A stretch of DNA of 60,008 nucleotides from JBBRMY01 sp038230595 (GTDB lineage Bacteria; Bacteroidota; Ignavibacteria; Tepidaquicellales; Tepidaquicellaceae). The notes beneath the pieces are model-generated. The model had not been told where the DNA came from. It did no database searches and was given only the letters and a program-made list of their open reading frames with translations. The position numbers and the translations under genes were made by a program. The first letter of the stretch is position 1. Every line of letters starts with the position of its first letter. This document shows positions 43,679 through 52,157 of the stretch, in pieces. Where the stretch lies: contig JBBRMY010000003.1 of assembly GCA_038230595.1 (NCBI GenBank), positions 1-60,008 on the forward strand. Direction: 5' to 3'.

Positions 43679-43794
43679 TTAAGCAAAATAATTTTTATTT
43701 GTTAATTTGAATCAACATTGACTCTATACGGCGGGATGAAAACTACAAAATATAGGGCGATTCGTAAATGCTCCCTACTGTTTATTAAGGCGCT

Positions 43795-43820
43795 GGATCC
43801 CCGCTGAAAGCATGCGGGGA
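43795..43820 (-). repeat. diverged REP-like palindrome
   Basis: GGATCCCCGC at 43796-43804 and GCGGGGA at 43814-43820 give a 6-bp G/C stem around tgaaagcat. Flanks and order resemble an inverted copy of the 4569-4850 palindrome. The rest of the 43679-43914 gap has a C-rich/G-rich stretch (ccctaccc...aaggggagg, 43840-43871) and no gene. Confidence 0.5.
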
Positions 43821-43914
43821 AATGTTTTAAAATATCAACCCTACCCCAACCCTACCCTTTCTAAGGGGAGGGAGAAAAACACTCAACGTCTGATGATGCA
43901 TGCATGAAAAAAAA

Positions 43915-44808
43915 TTATTTCTCCCCTAAATTATTTCTGATGAATTCCCTGTTTTCACGCCAGCCTTTTCTTACTTTTACAAAAAGTTCGAGATAAACTC
44001 TTCTGCCTAAGAACTTTTCGATAGCGATACGGGCTGATTCTCCTAATCTTTTCAGGGAGGCTCCTTTGGAGCCAATGAGAATTATTTTCTGAGGCTCTCT
44101 TTCAACAATTATTTCTGCATTAATATAATCTTTATTGTCATCTCTCTCCTTGAACTCAACAATGTTGACGAACACACTGTAAGGTATCTCTTCATGGAAC
44201 ATTGTCAGAATTTTTTCACGGATGATCTCAGAAACAAAAAATCTTTCCGACCGGTCAGTTAGGAACTCATCATCATATAAAAATTCGCCTTCCGGCAGCT
44301 TTTCAATAATAACTTTTTTAAGCTCCGGTATATTATAGCCGTTAGTCGCAGAAACAGGAACAATGTCTATTCCTTTTTCCGAGAATGAAGATATCTCTTT
44401 TATTTTTAAAAGTATTTCCTGCTGGGATATTCTGTCGCATTTTGTCAGCACTAAAATTATGCTTTTATCATTAAGTGCTTCTTTGTAATCGGTCAGAGTC
44501 TTTACGATCTCCTTACTCTTTATCTTTCTGATGTCTGCAACAAATAAGATCACATCTGCATCTTTTACAGAACTCACAATTTCCGAATGCATGAAATTCT
44601 GCAGCTCATATTCAGGTTCAAGAATTCCGGGGGTATCGTTGAATATTATTTGAGTATTATCTTCCGTTAATACACCTGCTATCTTATTCCTGGTAGTCTG
44701 AGCTTTTTTGTTAGTGATAGCCAGATCATAATTTAAAAGCAAATTAAGCAGGGTTGATTTACCAGCATTCGGCTTTCCAAACATAGAAACTATTCCGCAT
44801 TTCTTCAT
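43915..44808 (-). CDS. era: GTPase Era
   Basis: Ribosome-assembly GTPase that binds 16S rRNA near its 3' end. G1 is GKPNAGKST at residues 11-19 (A in place of the usual V), G3 is NDTPG, and G4 is VLTKCDR. The C-terminal KH RNA-binding domain (about 205-297) is intact, with IILIGSKGASLKRLGESARIAIEKFL and LFVKVRKGWRENREF. 297 aa is normal. It is the last gene of a minus-strand run that begins at 49016; TerC lies 24 bp upstream. Confidence 0.96.
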   Translation of the reverse strand: MKKCGIVSMFGKPNAGKSTLLNLLLNYDLAITNKKAQTTRNKIAGVLTEDNTQIIFNDTPGILEPEYELQNFMHSEIVSSVKDADVILFVADIRKIKSKEIVKTLTDYKEALNDKSIILVLTKCDRISQQEILLKIKEISSFSEKGIDIVPVSATNGYNIPELKKVIIEKLPEGEFLYDDEFLTDRSERFFVSEIIREKILTMFHEEIPYSVFVNIVEFKERDDNKDYINAEIIVEREPQKIILIGSKGASLKRLGESARIAIEKFLGRRVYLELFVKVRKGWRENREFIRNNLGEK

Positions 44809-44832
44809 AGACAGTAATTAAATTTTATTTGA

Positions 44833-45762
44833 TCATCCTTTTTTTTTCATTGCTATGGCAATAAGAAATGATATCGTGAGAACAACAAAGATCACTATTA
44901 ACGATAATTCGGTTGAAATGATGTCTTTATTAAAATAATGATTCACAAGCATCTTTCCCCCTACAAAAATAAGAATTAAGCCTATTCCATATTGTATTCC
45001 CTTCAACTTATGCATTGAACCTTCCAGGGCAAAGTATAAAGACCTGAGTCCCAGAATTGCGAATGCATTAGATGTGTAGGCGATGAACGGATCTCTCGAA
45101 ATTGCAAGAACTGCCGGTATAGAATCAAAAGCAAAAACAAGATCTGTTGTTTCAACCAATACCAGTATTACGAACAAAGGGGTTGCAAGCAGCTTTCCTG
45201 AATGTCTGACAAAAAAACTTTCATCCTCTATCTTATCGGTAACAGGGAAATATCTTTTTAATAATTTCAGAACGGGATTTTTTTCAGGATGCGGCGAATC
45301 ATCTGAGTCAGTGAACATTTTTATACCTGCAAAGATAAGAAAACCTCCGAATATAAAAATAACAAAACTGAACTGATTTATCAAAGCTACGCCGGCAAAA
45401 ATAAAACTAAGTCTCATAACCAGCGCTCCCATTATTCCCCAGAATAAAACTTTAAGCTGATATTCACGGGGGATCCTGAACTGACGAAAAAGTATAATAA
45501 AAACAAAAATGTTATCAACACTCAATGACTTTTCAATTATATATCCGGTAAAGAACTGCAAAGCCTGTGTCTTTCCATCGACATATAAAATGATCAGATT
45601 AAAAATAAGCGAGAGTCCGATCCAGATACAGCTCATAATAACAGCTTCTTTGATCTTTACAACATGACTTTTTTTTCGAAGCAATGTCAGATCTATAAGA
45701 AGAACCCCTATTATGAAGCAATTCACAATGAGCCAGAACCATATTGAATGATCTAAAACCAT
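44833..45762 (-). CDS. TerC/Alx family membrane protein
   Basis: 309 aa, about eight to nine transmembrane segments. The family texts are present: EKSLSVDNIFVFIILFRQFRIP near 77-98 and VLVETTDLVFAFDSIPAVLAISRDPFIAYTSNAFAILGLRSLYF near 200-243, with paired acidic residues in the membrane. Members are implicated in Mn2+ export and tellurite or alkaline response. The Mn riboswitch often found before such genes is absent here, because the gene follows another gene after only 9 bp and so must be read from an upstream promoter. Confidence 0.93.
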   Translation of the reverse strand: MVLDHSIWFWLIVNCFIIGVLLIDLTLLRKKSHVVKIKEAVIMSCIWIGLSLIFNLIILYVDGKTQALQFFTGYIIEKSLSVDNIFVFIILFRQFRIPREYQLKVLFWGIMGALVMRLSFIFAGVALINQFSFVIFIFGGFLIFAGIKMFTDSDDSPHPEKNPVLKLLKRYFPVTDKIEDESFFVRHSGKLLATPLFVILVLVETTDLVFAFDSIPAVLAISRDPFIAYTSNAFAILGLRSLYFALEGSMHKLKGIQYGIGLILIFVGGKMLVNHYFNKDIISTELSLIVIFVVLTISFLIAIAMKKKG

Positions 45763-45771
45763 ATTAACTTA

Positions 45772-47250
45772 TCATGTCCTCTTTACCTTATTCTGCTTTT
45801 TCAGCTCTGTGATCTTTTCCTTAAACCATGTTTGGAAAGCGGAACTGTTCTTATCGATCTGCTTATCCAGCTCATTTAAATTATATTCATCAAACTCTAA
45901 TTTAAGCTTAAGAAGCTTTTCATATGAGGATGCAAAGAATAAAAAAGCATTTTTACCAACCTCTGATATTTCCTTATTCTGCTTCAGGAACAATTTAAAA
46001 TTTGTAAGCTGATAAAGAGCGGGTTCGATCTCCCCAAGCTCATAATAGCAGCTGAGAATAATAACCTTTATATCATATTTAAAATTTGAAAATTCCATTT
46101 TCACTTTAGATGCATATTCCAAAGCTTTGTTGTAATTGTTCTTTTCCTGTGCTATAAGCGCCATAGCATAGTTCTGCATATTTTCTGCAGACTCTTTTTG
46201 CAGCTTCTTAATGTTATTGGTTACAAAGCTTTCAGCCCATTGAAGTTCAGAAATTCTGAGAGATATTATCAGAACATTCCTGAATAACAGAACACTCATG
46301 TTTTTGCTTTCAGGAGAATCATACAGCATACTTAATTCGTCCATTTTTTTATAGATCTCAAAAAGCTTTCGGCTGAATTCAGTCCTGCCGGTATGGATCT
46401 TATCTATACATATAGTTGCAAGGTTATGAAGTATATAGAATTTTTCCTTTTCACTCAGATCATTTATATAGTTATCAAAAAGCTTTAAGGTTTCTGCGTA
46501 ATGCTTAACTTCATGAATATCCTGCTGTGATCTGTATATCTGATGATAAATAGCTATTAGCGGATAATATTCCGGAAAGTTTTTCTTTATCTCTTTTAAC
46601 AGCTTTTCCAGATCGAGATTTTCATTAAAGATATTAAGCAAAAGATCATCATGCGTAATATTATAATTGTGCTCATCCTTATAGATCTGAATGTTCAGCT
46701 TAATAAATTTGTAAAGGAACGTTATGATAAGGTATTCTCCCTGCAAGGGAGAGCTTTTTACTATTTCAGCCTTGTTGTTTCTACTGTAATTGAATTCCCC
46801 GGTGATCTTTTCCAGCTCAAGAAGTTCAGAGTATTTTGTATCTTTGTTCTTTTCTTTTTCCAGTCTTTCTCTTACATTTTTCTGTATAAGCTGAAAATGT
46901 GTATCAAGCTTTCGCTTATCATGATCGAGCAATAATTTTTTATCGCATTCATATTCTATTTCCATGAACTTCTGAAGCGAAACATAATTTCTTGCATGCT
47001 TTAGAAGATCTGAAATAATATTCCTTATTCTTGAATCGTTATAATCCTTTCCGGGATAAAGCTTTTCAAAAATATTTTCTTTTGTGAAATTTCCGGTGCT
47101 GAAATCGGGATAAAAGCAGAGAATTTCGAGCAGTGCAGATCTTATTGTAGAATCGTTATTGAAAAAAGGAGAATCAATATATTTTCGGAATTCTTTTGTT
47201 TCCGTCTTGGAGAATGATCTCAACAGCTCTGTTAGCTTGCTGTCTTTCAT
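45772..47250 (-). CDS. helical repeat protein, function unknown
   Basis: 492 aa, almost entirely amphipathic helices, no signal or membrane segment. The N-terminus (LLRSFSKTETKEFRKYIDSPFFNNDSTI, then FEKLYPGKDYNDSRIRNIISDLLKHARNYV) resembles a family of uncharacterised Bacteroidota/Ignavibacteria proteins. The C-terminal half (MALIAQEKNNYNKALEYASKVK, CYYELGEIEPALYQLTNFK) has TPR-like helix pairs, suggesting a scaffold. Its ATG overlaps the upstream lipoprotein stop by 4 bp. Its job in an operon with era and an envelope-protein set is unknown. Confidence 0.75.
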   Translation of the reverse strand: MKDSKLTELLRSFSKTETKEFRKYIDSPFFNNDSTIRSALLEILCFYPDFSTGNFTKENIFEKLYPGKDYNDSRIRNIISDLLKHARNYVSLQKFMEIEYECDKKLLLDHDKRKLDTHFQLIQKNVRERLEKEKNKDTKYSELLELEKITGEFNYSRNNKAEIVKSSPLQGEYLIITFLYKFIKLNIQIYKDEHNYNITHDDLLLNIFNENLDLEKLLKEIKKNFPEYYPLIAIYHQIYRSQQDIHEVKHYAETLKLFDNYINDLSEKEKFYILHNLATICIDKIHTGRTEFSRKLFEIYKKMDELSMLYDSPESKNMSVLLFRNVLIISLRISELQWAESFVTNNIKKLQKESAENMQNYAMALIAQEKNNYNKALEYASKVKMEFSNFKYDIKVIILSCYYELGEIEPALYQLTNFKLFLKQNKEISEVGKNAFLFFASSYEKLLKLKLEFDEYNLNELDKQIDKNSSAFQTWFKEKITELKKQNKVKRT

Positions 47251-47732
47251 TGTCCGGCACTTAATCTGATCATCTTAGGATCATTTAATATTATCTCACT
47301 CTTTCCTTTATATTTTGTGATAACACCTTCTATTTCCACCTGCTTGCCGGTACATTTTTTTATATCCGGGAAAAGTGACAGCTTATCACTGAATATAACT
47401 GCAAAAAATTTATTGACAGGGAATTTTTTATCGATGTTCAGATATGTAACACTATCTTTAGAGAAGATCTGAGCAACAATTCCTTTAACAATTACTTTTT
47501 TACCAAGGTAGATAGAAGATTCATTAGTGCTGATAACAGATACTGAAGTACTATCCTTTAAACTGTCACTTTTTATTTCAGCCACAGTATTTTTGTCCGG
47601 AACCGAATCGCTTTTTACTACTTTAGGAGGAGAGGGAGGAGTAGGAGTGGAAGTGTTGTTCTCAGTTTTTGAGCATCCGTTAAATCCTGAGATAAGTAAA
47701 ATGAAAAACAATAAACAAGCAATCTGCTTCAT
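47247..47732 (-). CDS. lipoprotein with OB-fold-like domain
   Basis: 161 aa. MKQIACLLFFILLISGFNGCSK is a lipoprotein signal. A Ser/Thr/Pro-rich linker follows to about residue 68, then an OB-like strand set: SSIYLGKKVIVKGIVAQIFS, TYLNIDKKFPVNKFFAVIFSDKLSLFP, GKQVEIEGVITKYKGKSEIIL. This pattern is seen in DNA-binding-fold (tRNA_anti-like) lipoproteins and nuclease-associated domains; the ligand is unknown. Its 3' end overlaps the next gene by 4 bp (ATGA). Confidence 0.75.
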   Translation of the reverse strand: MKQIACLLFFILLISGFNGCSKTENNTSTPTPPSPPKVVKSDSVPDKNTVAEIKSDSLKDSTSVSVISTNESSIYLGKKVIVKGIVAQIFSKDSVTYLNIDKKFPVNKFFAVIFSDKLSLFPDIKKCTGKQVEIEGVITKYKGKSEIILNDPKMIRLSAGQ

Positions 47733-47763
47733 CTCTAATTCTCCTATAAAAACATGTTTAGTT

Positions 47764-48225
47764 TTATTTTATCAGATCAGCCTTATTCTGCATATCAACC
47801 CTGCTGTAAATATCATTTATCAGCTTAACTCCTTCAGGAGATAACTTTTTTGAATACATGTTATCCTTAAGCCTGAAAACAATTCTTTCACATCCCGGAT
47901 CAGTGCTGAATTCCATATTGTTAACTGATATATTTTTCTTAAAGAATTCCATAGAGCCTGTATAAGGACATTGAGGCTTATCAAATGTCTCATCCATAAT
48001 GCATGACTTTATAACTCCAATAACAATTTTATCCTGAATAGTTGCAATTTTATCTTTACCGCTTTTTCCGGAGCTGTTCTCATAATAATATATTTTGACC
48101 ATATCAGCATCCTTGAGCTCTTTTTCAAGGGTATCGTGAATTGAATCTCCGCATGAATAAAAGCAGGCAGATATAAATAAAACGAAAAGCAGGTAACATC
48201 TTCTCTTTAATTTCAATGTTTCCAC
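47764..48225 (-). CDS. lipoprotein, function unknown
   Basis: 153 aa with a lipobox FYSC after a hydrophobic signal (CYLLFVLFISACFYSCGDS). The body has three later Cys (SCIMDE, PQCPYTG, PGCERIVF) and a strand-rich pattern. I recognise no family. Its start overlaps the end of the upstream DUF4292-like gene by 13 bp, and the OB-like lipoprotein gene follows after 31 bp, so it belongs to the same transcription unit. Confidence 0.7.
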   Translation of the reverse strand: METLKLKRRCYLLFVLFISACFYSCGDSIHDTLEKELKDADMVKIYYYENSSGKSGKDKIATIQDKIVIGVIKSCIMDETFDKPQCPYTGSMEFFKKNISVNNMEFSTDPGCERIVFRLKDNMYSKKLSPEGVKLINDIYSRVDMQNKADLIK

Positions 48226-49016
48226 ACTTTCTTTTTTGCATCACTCGGAACAAAAACCGAAAACCCCAGACCATTTTGATTAGTCTGGTATGTTTCCACT
48301 TTAATTTTTACATACACTCCCTTTAATGGATTTCTTACCTCAACCTGCCTTGCATGCCAGAAGTCTCCGGAAGTTATAATATTAGTGAAATCGATACCCA
48401 AAGTCATTACACCTTTATCATTATAAATTGAATAATTCGTTACACTGTAATTTGATTTATCTATTTTATACTTTCTGGTGATCTTGCTTCCACCTTTTGT
48501 GTGAGTAATAAAGGACAATATCTTTTGCGATCCGCTTTCATCAATAGAAGCTGTATCCCCGGTATATCTTATAATTCTTACAGTGCCTGAAAATGCATTT
48601 ACCATTTCGTCGAATGAAATTGCCATTCTTGAGACAGCTGCAATGTTAAGAAGGGTTGTGGGACCTGAAATACTATAGCTTCCCAGAGCATTGTAGTAAA
48701 CAAAATTTGTTCTGTTAAAATGCCCTTCTGCAACATCAACTCCCATCGGTCCCTCAAGCTTAAACCAGACATCATCCTTTTTTTTCACTTTAATTGAGAT
48801 TGAGCCTGACTCATCAACACGTGGAGCATGAACATCTATATCTCCAGTAGATAAAATATTATCAGTTAGCGATGACCGGCGGTTAACTTCCTTTATCAGC
48901 TCAGTAGCGGCAGCATTATTTTCATCATTCTCATCGGTTCCATCCTGCGCAAAGGAGTTTACTCTTCCAATAAAAAAGATGCTGACGATTATCAAAAGGT
49001 ACAATACTTTTTTCAT
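48213..49016 (-). CDS. LolA-like/DUF4292-type outer-membrane biogenesis protein
   Basis: I start at 49016 (MKKVLYLLIIVSIFFIGRVNSFAQ), which gives a clean signal peptide; the frame could extend 16 residues further. After an acidic stretch the pattern ILSTGDIDVHAPRVDESGSISIKVKKKDDVWFKLEGPMGVDVAEG, then YYNALGSYSISGP, resembles the half-barrel of LolA/LolB-like proteins (DUF4292 group) that handle lipoproteins or lipid. It lacks a lipobox. It heads a run of genes with two lipoproteins, a helical protein, TerC and Era. Confidence 0.65.
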   Translation of the reverse strand: MKKVLYLLIIVSIFFIGRVNSFAQDGTDENDENNAAATELIKEVNRRSSLTDNILSTGDIDVHAPRVDESGSISIKVKKKDDVWFKLEGPMGVDVAEGHFNRTNFVYYNALGSYSISGPTTLLNIAAVSRMAISFDEMVNAFSGTVRIIRYTGDTASIDESGSQKILSFITHTKGGSKITRKYKIDKSNYSVTNYSIYNDKGVMTLGIDFTNIITSGDFWHARQVEVRNPLKGVYVKIKVETYQTNQNGLGFSVFVPSDAKKKVWKH

Positions 49017-49089
49017 AAATTTTCCTGATTTAATTAATATATTCGCAATAAAGATGAGTTTCAATAAAATACAAATTCCATTTTAAGAC

Positions 49090-49908
49090 TTAATCATCCC
49101 ACTCAGGTCCCCATGAGGGATTTACCAGCCGGTTTTTCTGATCAAGATCAAAAATACTATTCATATCATCTTCACTTAATTCAAAATCAAATATCTCAAA
49201 ATTGCTCTGCCTGTGCTTTTTGTCAGAGGCTTTTGGAATTGCTGCAACATTTTCCTGCTGTATATGCCACCGCAAAACTATCTGAGCAGGCGAATGACCG
49301 TATTTTTCCGCAATTATAATTTTCACTTCGTCCTTAAGGATCTTACCAATACCTAAAGGGCTGTATGCAGTAAGCATCATATCATTTTCACGGAGAAATT
49401 TCAGAATTTTTTCCTGTCCTAAGTAAGGATGGTACTCAACCTGATTACAAAAAATATCTTCCTGCTTCTTTGCATATTCTAAAAGTCTTACTGGAAAATT
49501 ACTTACACCTATCAATCTTGTGTATCCCTTTTCTTTAGCTGATGCAAGCTCAGCTAAAGCTGCTTTATTAATTTCATCATCTGCCGGCCAGTGAATGAGA
49601 AGAAGATCCACATGATCGGTTTTTAATTTTTTAAGACTTTCTTCAACTGAAGGAAGAAATTTCTCTACCGGCATATTGTCAGGTGTAACTTTTGTAGTGA
49701 GGAAAATTTCATCACGGTCAATTCCTGAATTGGTTATTGCGTCTCCAACGAATTCTTCATTTTTATACATCTGCGCAGTATCAATGTGGCGGTATCCTGT
49801 TTCAAGCGCATCTGCAACACCATCGAGGCATTCAGCTCCTCCAAGCCGGAACGTTCCGAAGCCTAAAGATGGTATCTTCTCTGAGCTTATCTTAATATAT
49901 TTTTGCAT
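49090..49908 (-). CDS. aldo/keto reductase (2,5-diketogluconate reductase-like)
   Basis: 272-aa NADPH-dependent TIM-barrel. The family texts are GYRHIDTAQMYKNEEFVGDAI with the catalytic Asp and Tyr, FLTTKVTPDN with the catalytic Lys, and DLLLIHWP with His. IPKASDKKHRQSNFEIFDFELSEDDM near the end binds cofactor. It is probably a detoxifying or sugar-ketone reductase. Its start region (from 49892, including the ATG and 27 bp upstream) is duplicated 5,276 bp to the right at 55168-55211, on the far side of a T9SS gene block. Confidence 0.93.
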   Translation of the reverse strand: MQKYIKISSEKIPSLGFGTFRLGGAECLDGVADALETGYRHIDTAQMYKNEEFVGDAITNSGIDRDEIFLTTKVTPDNMPVEKFLPSVEESLKKLKTDHVDLLLIHWPADDEINKAALAELASAKEKGYTRLIGVSNFPVRLLEYAKKQEDIFCNQVEYHPYLGQEKILKFLRENDMMLTAYSPLGIGKILKDEVKIIIAEKYGHSPAQIVLRWHIQQENVAAIPKASDKKHRQSNFEIFDFELSEDDMNSIFDLDQKNRLVNPSWGPEWDD

Positions 49909-49935
49909 TATTAAATATAACTTTTAAAAAAATTT
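49892..49935. repeat. 44-bp direct repeat, left copy (aldo/keto reductase start region)
   Basis: Matches 55168-55211 in the same orientation at 40 of 44 positions by hand count: a 20-bp identical block (ttaatatatttttgcattat), seven mixed bases, then a 17-bp identical block (aacttttaaaaaaattt). It covers the reductase ATG (49906-49908) and its upstream bases. Confidence 0.85.
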
Positions 49936-50264
49936 ATTTAGCCCATTTCCGAGCATGTTTAAATTAATTTTTTCAATAAAGTTGGAATATTCCATCTTAA
50001 TAAGCATACTTGCTTTTATAGTATTGTTTCTATAACTTTATAGAAATTATAAGTTAAATAACTAATTTAACTCTTGGCAAATAAATATCATACGTTTTAA
50101 TATTCTTAAAATTTTTCTCTATTAATAATTTAGTTTGTAATTTAATTTTTATTTTTTATAATGTAAATATGGTCATTTCATTAAGCGTATTTTGACTTTA
50201 TCTTAGCAATGAAAGAAACTCTATGGTTTCTAGTTTATAATAACAATTAATCTTTTAAAACTTT
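49936..50264. other. 329-bp very AT-rich intergenic region at the left end of the inserted block
   Basis: No gene or palindrome recognised. It must hold the promoter of the T9SS gene starting at 50265, but no convincing TTG/TAnnTTTG pair was found. It is the first sequence after the left copy of the 44-bp direct repeat. Confidence 0.55.
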
Positions 50265-51554
50265 ATGCAGAAAAAATATTTAATTAAAATTTTAATATTT
50301 TTTATTTTTATTTCTACACAAGCTAATTCACAGTTTGTAATCCAAAACACACCTACATCAGGTAATCTGCAAAGTGTATCTTCTTCCTCTAATCTTTGTG
50401 CGTGGGCAGGCGGTCCTATATCAACATTAATAAGAACAACAAATGGAGGAACAAATTGGATTCTTGCCAACGGAAATTTAACGTCTGACAAAGATATAAT
50501 ATGCATTTGGGCTATTGATTCTTTAATGGCTCTTATTTCAGTTACAAATGCAAGTGCTACTTATGGCTCAATATACAAAACAACAAATGGGGGAATAAAT
50601 TGGCTACAAACATATTTACAGCAACCAGGATTTATTAATGCGATTTCATTTGTTAATTCAACTACTGGTTTTGCAAATGGGGATCCTGTAGGAGGAAGAT
50701 GGACATTATTAAAAACAACTAATGGAGGTGATTCATGGGATTCAACAGGTTTACGATTACAGGCTGTTGGTAGTGAAGTAGGTTTTGATAAATGTTTATT
50801 TTATGAAGGAAATAAAATCTGGTTTGGGACACAGACAGGTAAGATTTATTCAAGTACTAATTCGGGGTTAAATTGGAACAGCACACAAACATTAATGAAT
50901 GGAACCTCCAGAATTTATTTCAATGATGCAACAAGTGGAAATGGTTTTGCAGGGTCCGAATTTAGTGGTGGGGTTAAATTGGCAAAAACATTGGATGGAA
51001 TAAATTGGATAAATGGTAATTCACCCTCCACAGATGATGTGAAAGGTTTTTGCGGGATTAAGGGATCATCCAAGTTTTGGACAGCTTACGATCTGTCAAT
51101 TCAATACACTTCAGATAACGGTATTAATTGGAGTTCCGTATATACAAGCTCATCAACTTTCTTAACAAATATATGCTCTTCAAGAACGGGGGTATTTCCA
51201 CAAACTATTTATGTAACAAGAAGAGATGGGAAAATGCTTGTCGGTAATACAAATGTTGTCGGCGTAAATTTGATATCTTCAAAAATTCCTAATAATTTTG
51301 AATTAAATCAAAATTTTCCAAACCCTTTTAATCCGCAGACAAAAATTATTTTTAAAATAAAATCAGCAGGAAATATTTCTTTAAAAGTATTTGATCAAAA
51401 TGGTAAAATAGTATCTGTACTTTTAAATGAGCAGAAACCGGCAGGAACTTACAGCATTCTTTTTGATGGTAAAGCATTAGCCTCTGGAATTTATTATTAC
51501 AAACTGGAATCTGAGCAATTTTCTGATGTAAAAAAAATGATCTTTATTAAATAA
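50265..51554 (+). CDS. secreted YCF48/BNR-type repeat protein with T9SS sorting domain
   Basis: Signal peptide (about 1-22, ending ANSQ). The body has repeats of the form (T/S)TN(G/S)G.NW: TTNGGTNWILAN, KTTNGGINWLQT, KTTNGGDSWDST, SSTNSGLNWNST, the pattern of YCF48-like beta-propellers also called photosystem II assembly-like or BNR. The T9SS domain starts at about 347 (LNQNFPNPFNPQTKIIFKI) and ends KKMIFIK. No catalytic signature, so it is probably a binding or structural surface protein. It is first of three plus-strand genes inside the direct-repeat-bracketed block. Confidence 0.88.
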   Translation: MQKKYLIKILIFFIFISTQANSQFVIQNTPTSGNLQSVSSSSNLCAWAGGPISTLIRTTNGGTNWILANGNLTSDKDIICIWAIDSLMALISVTNASATYGSIYKTTNGGINWLQTYLQQPGFINAISFVNSTTGFANGDPVGGRWTLLKTTNGGDSWDSTGLRLQAVGSEVGFDKCLFYEGNKIWFGTQTGKIYSSTNSGLNWNSTQTLMNGTSRIYFNDATSGNGFAGSEFSGGVKLAKTLDGINWINGNSPSTDDVKGFCGIKGSSKFWTAYDLSIQYTSDNGINWSSVYTSSSTFLTNICSSRTGVFPQTIYVTRRDGKMLVGNTNVVGVNLISSKIPNNFELNQNFPNPFNPQTKIIFKIKSAGNISLKVFDQNGKIVSVLLNEQKPAGTYSILFDGKALASGIYYYKLESEQFSDVKKMIFIK

Positions 51555-51563
51555 TCGATCGAA

Positions 51564-52121
51564 TTGACATTACTTTTAAAGTCTTTTATACTTGTTTTAT
51601 TTATTATTAATTCAAAAAATGTTTTTTCTCAGGAACAAAAGGGCGGTTTCTTAACAGAAAAAACTTATACAGATTCATCATTCAAAAATATTGATAATTC
51701 AATTTTTAAAATTTATTCCACATTAAAAAAAAACAAATTGTTTATAGGATATGGATTGCTTCCTACTCAAGAGAGAATCGGAGTTTTCTATACAGGATAT
51801 ATTTATAACATTTTTGAGAAAAATAGTATTGAAGCCAGCTTTAATTATTATTCTACAGGAATATATTCATTTAATGCTATTTTATATTATCACACTTACA
51901 TAGAGACAAATCGTTTTGATTTTTATATTGGAGGAGGTGTACAAAAATTAAATAATACACAGCAATTTTTCCGGCCAATTGCATCCTTTCGTGGAGATGC
52001 CACCTTAACCAAATCTATTACATTAGGAATTGCATTAATTCAACCTTTTGTTGCAGAAACATCTTATTTTTATATTCCATTAGTTCCATTTATGATATTA
52101 AATTTAGGATATAGATTTTAA
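51564..52121 (+). CDS. exported beta-barrel-like protein, function unknown
   Basis: 185 aa. The start is TTG 51564 (no ATG precedes the signal MTLLLKSFILVLFIINSKNVFSQ). The rest has alternating strands with aromatic girdle residues (KLFIGYGLLPTQERIGVFYTGYIYNIF, FNAILYYHTYIETNRFDFYIGGGV, FMILNLGYRF) and ends in Phe, as outer-membrane barrels do. No family recognised. It starts 9 bp after the upstream T9SS gene and ends 36 bp before the next, so the three are one operon. Confidence 0.7.
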   Translation: MTLLLKSFILVLFIINSKNVFSQEQKGGFLTEKTYTDSSFKNIDNSIFKIYSTLKKNKLFIGYGLLPTQERIGVFYTGYIYNIFEKNSIEASFNYYSTGIYSFNAILYYHTYIETNRFDFYIGGGVQKLNNTQQFFRPIASFRGDATLTKSITLGIALIQPFVAETSYFYIPLVPFMILNLGYRF

Positions 52122-52157
52122 ATTTTTAAGTTGTTTCCATTAATCAAACCCATCAAA

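Noticed and set aside
44833..45771. Mn-sensing yybP-ykoY riboswitch before TerC
   Set aside because: Only 9 bp separate TerC from the upstream gene, leaving no room for it.
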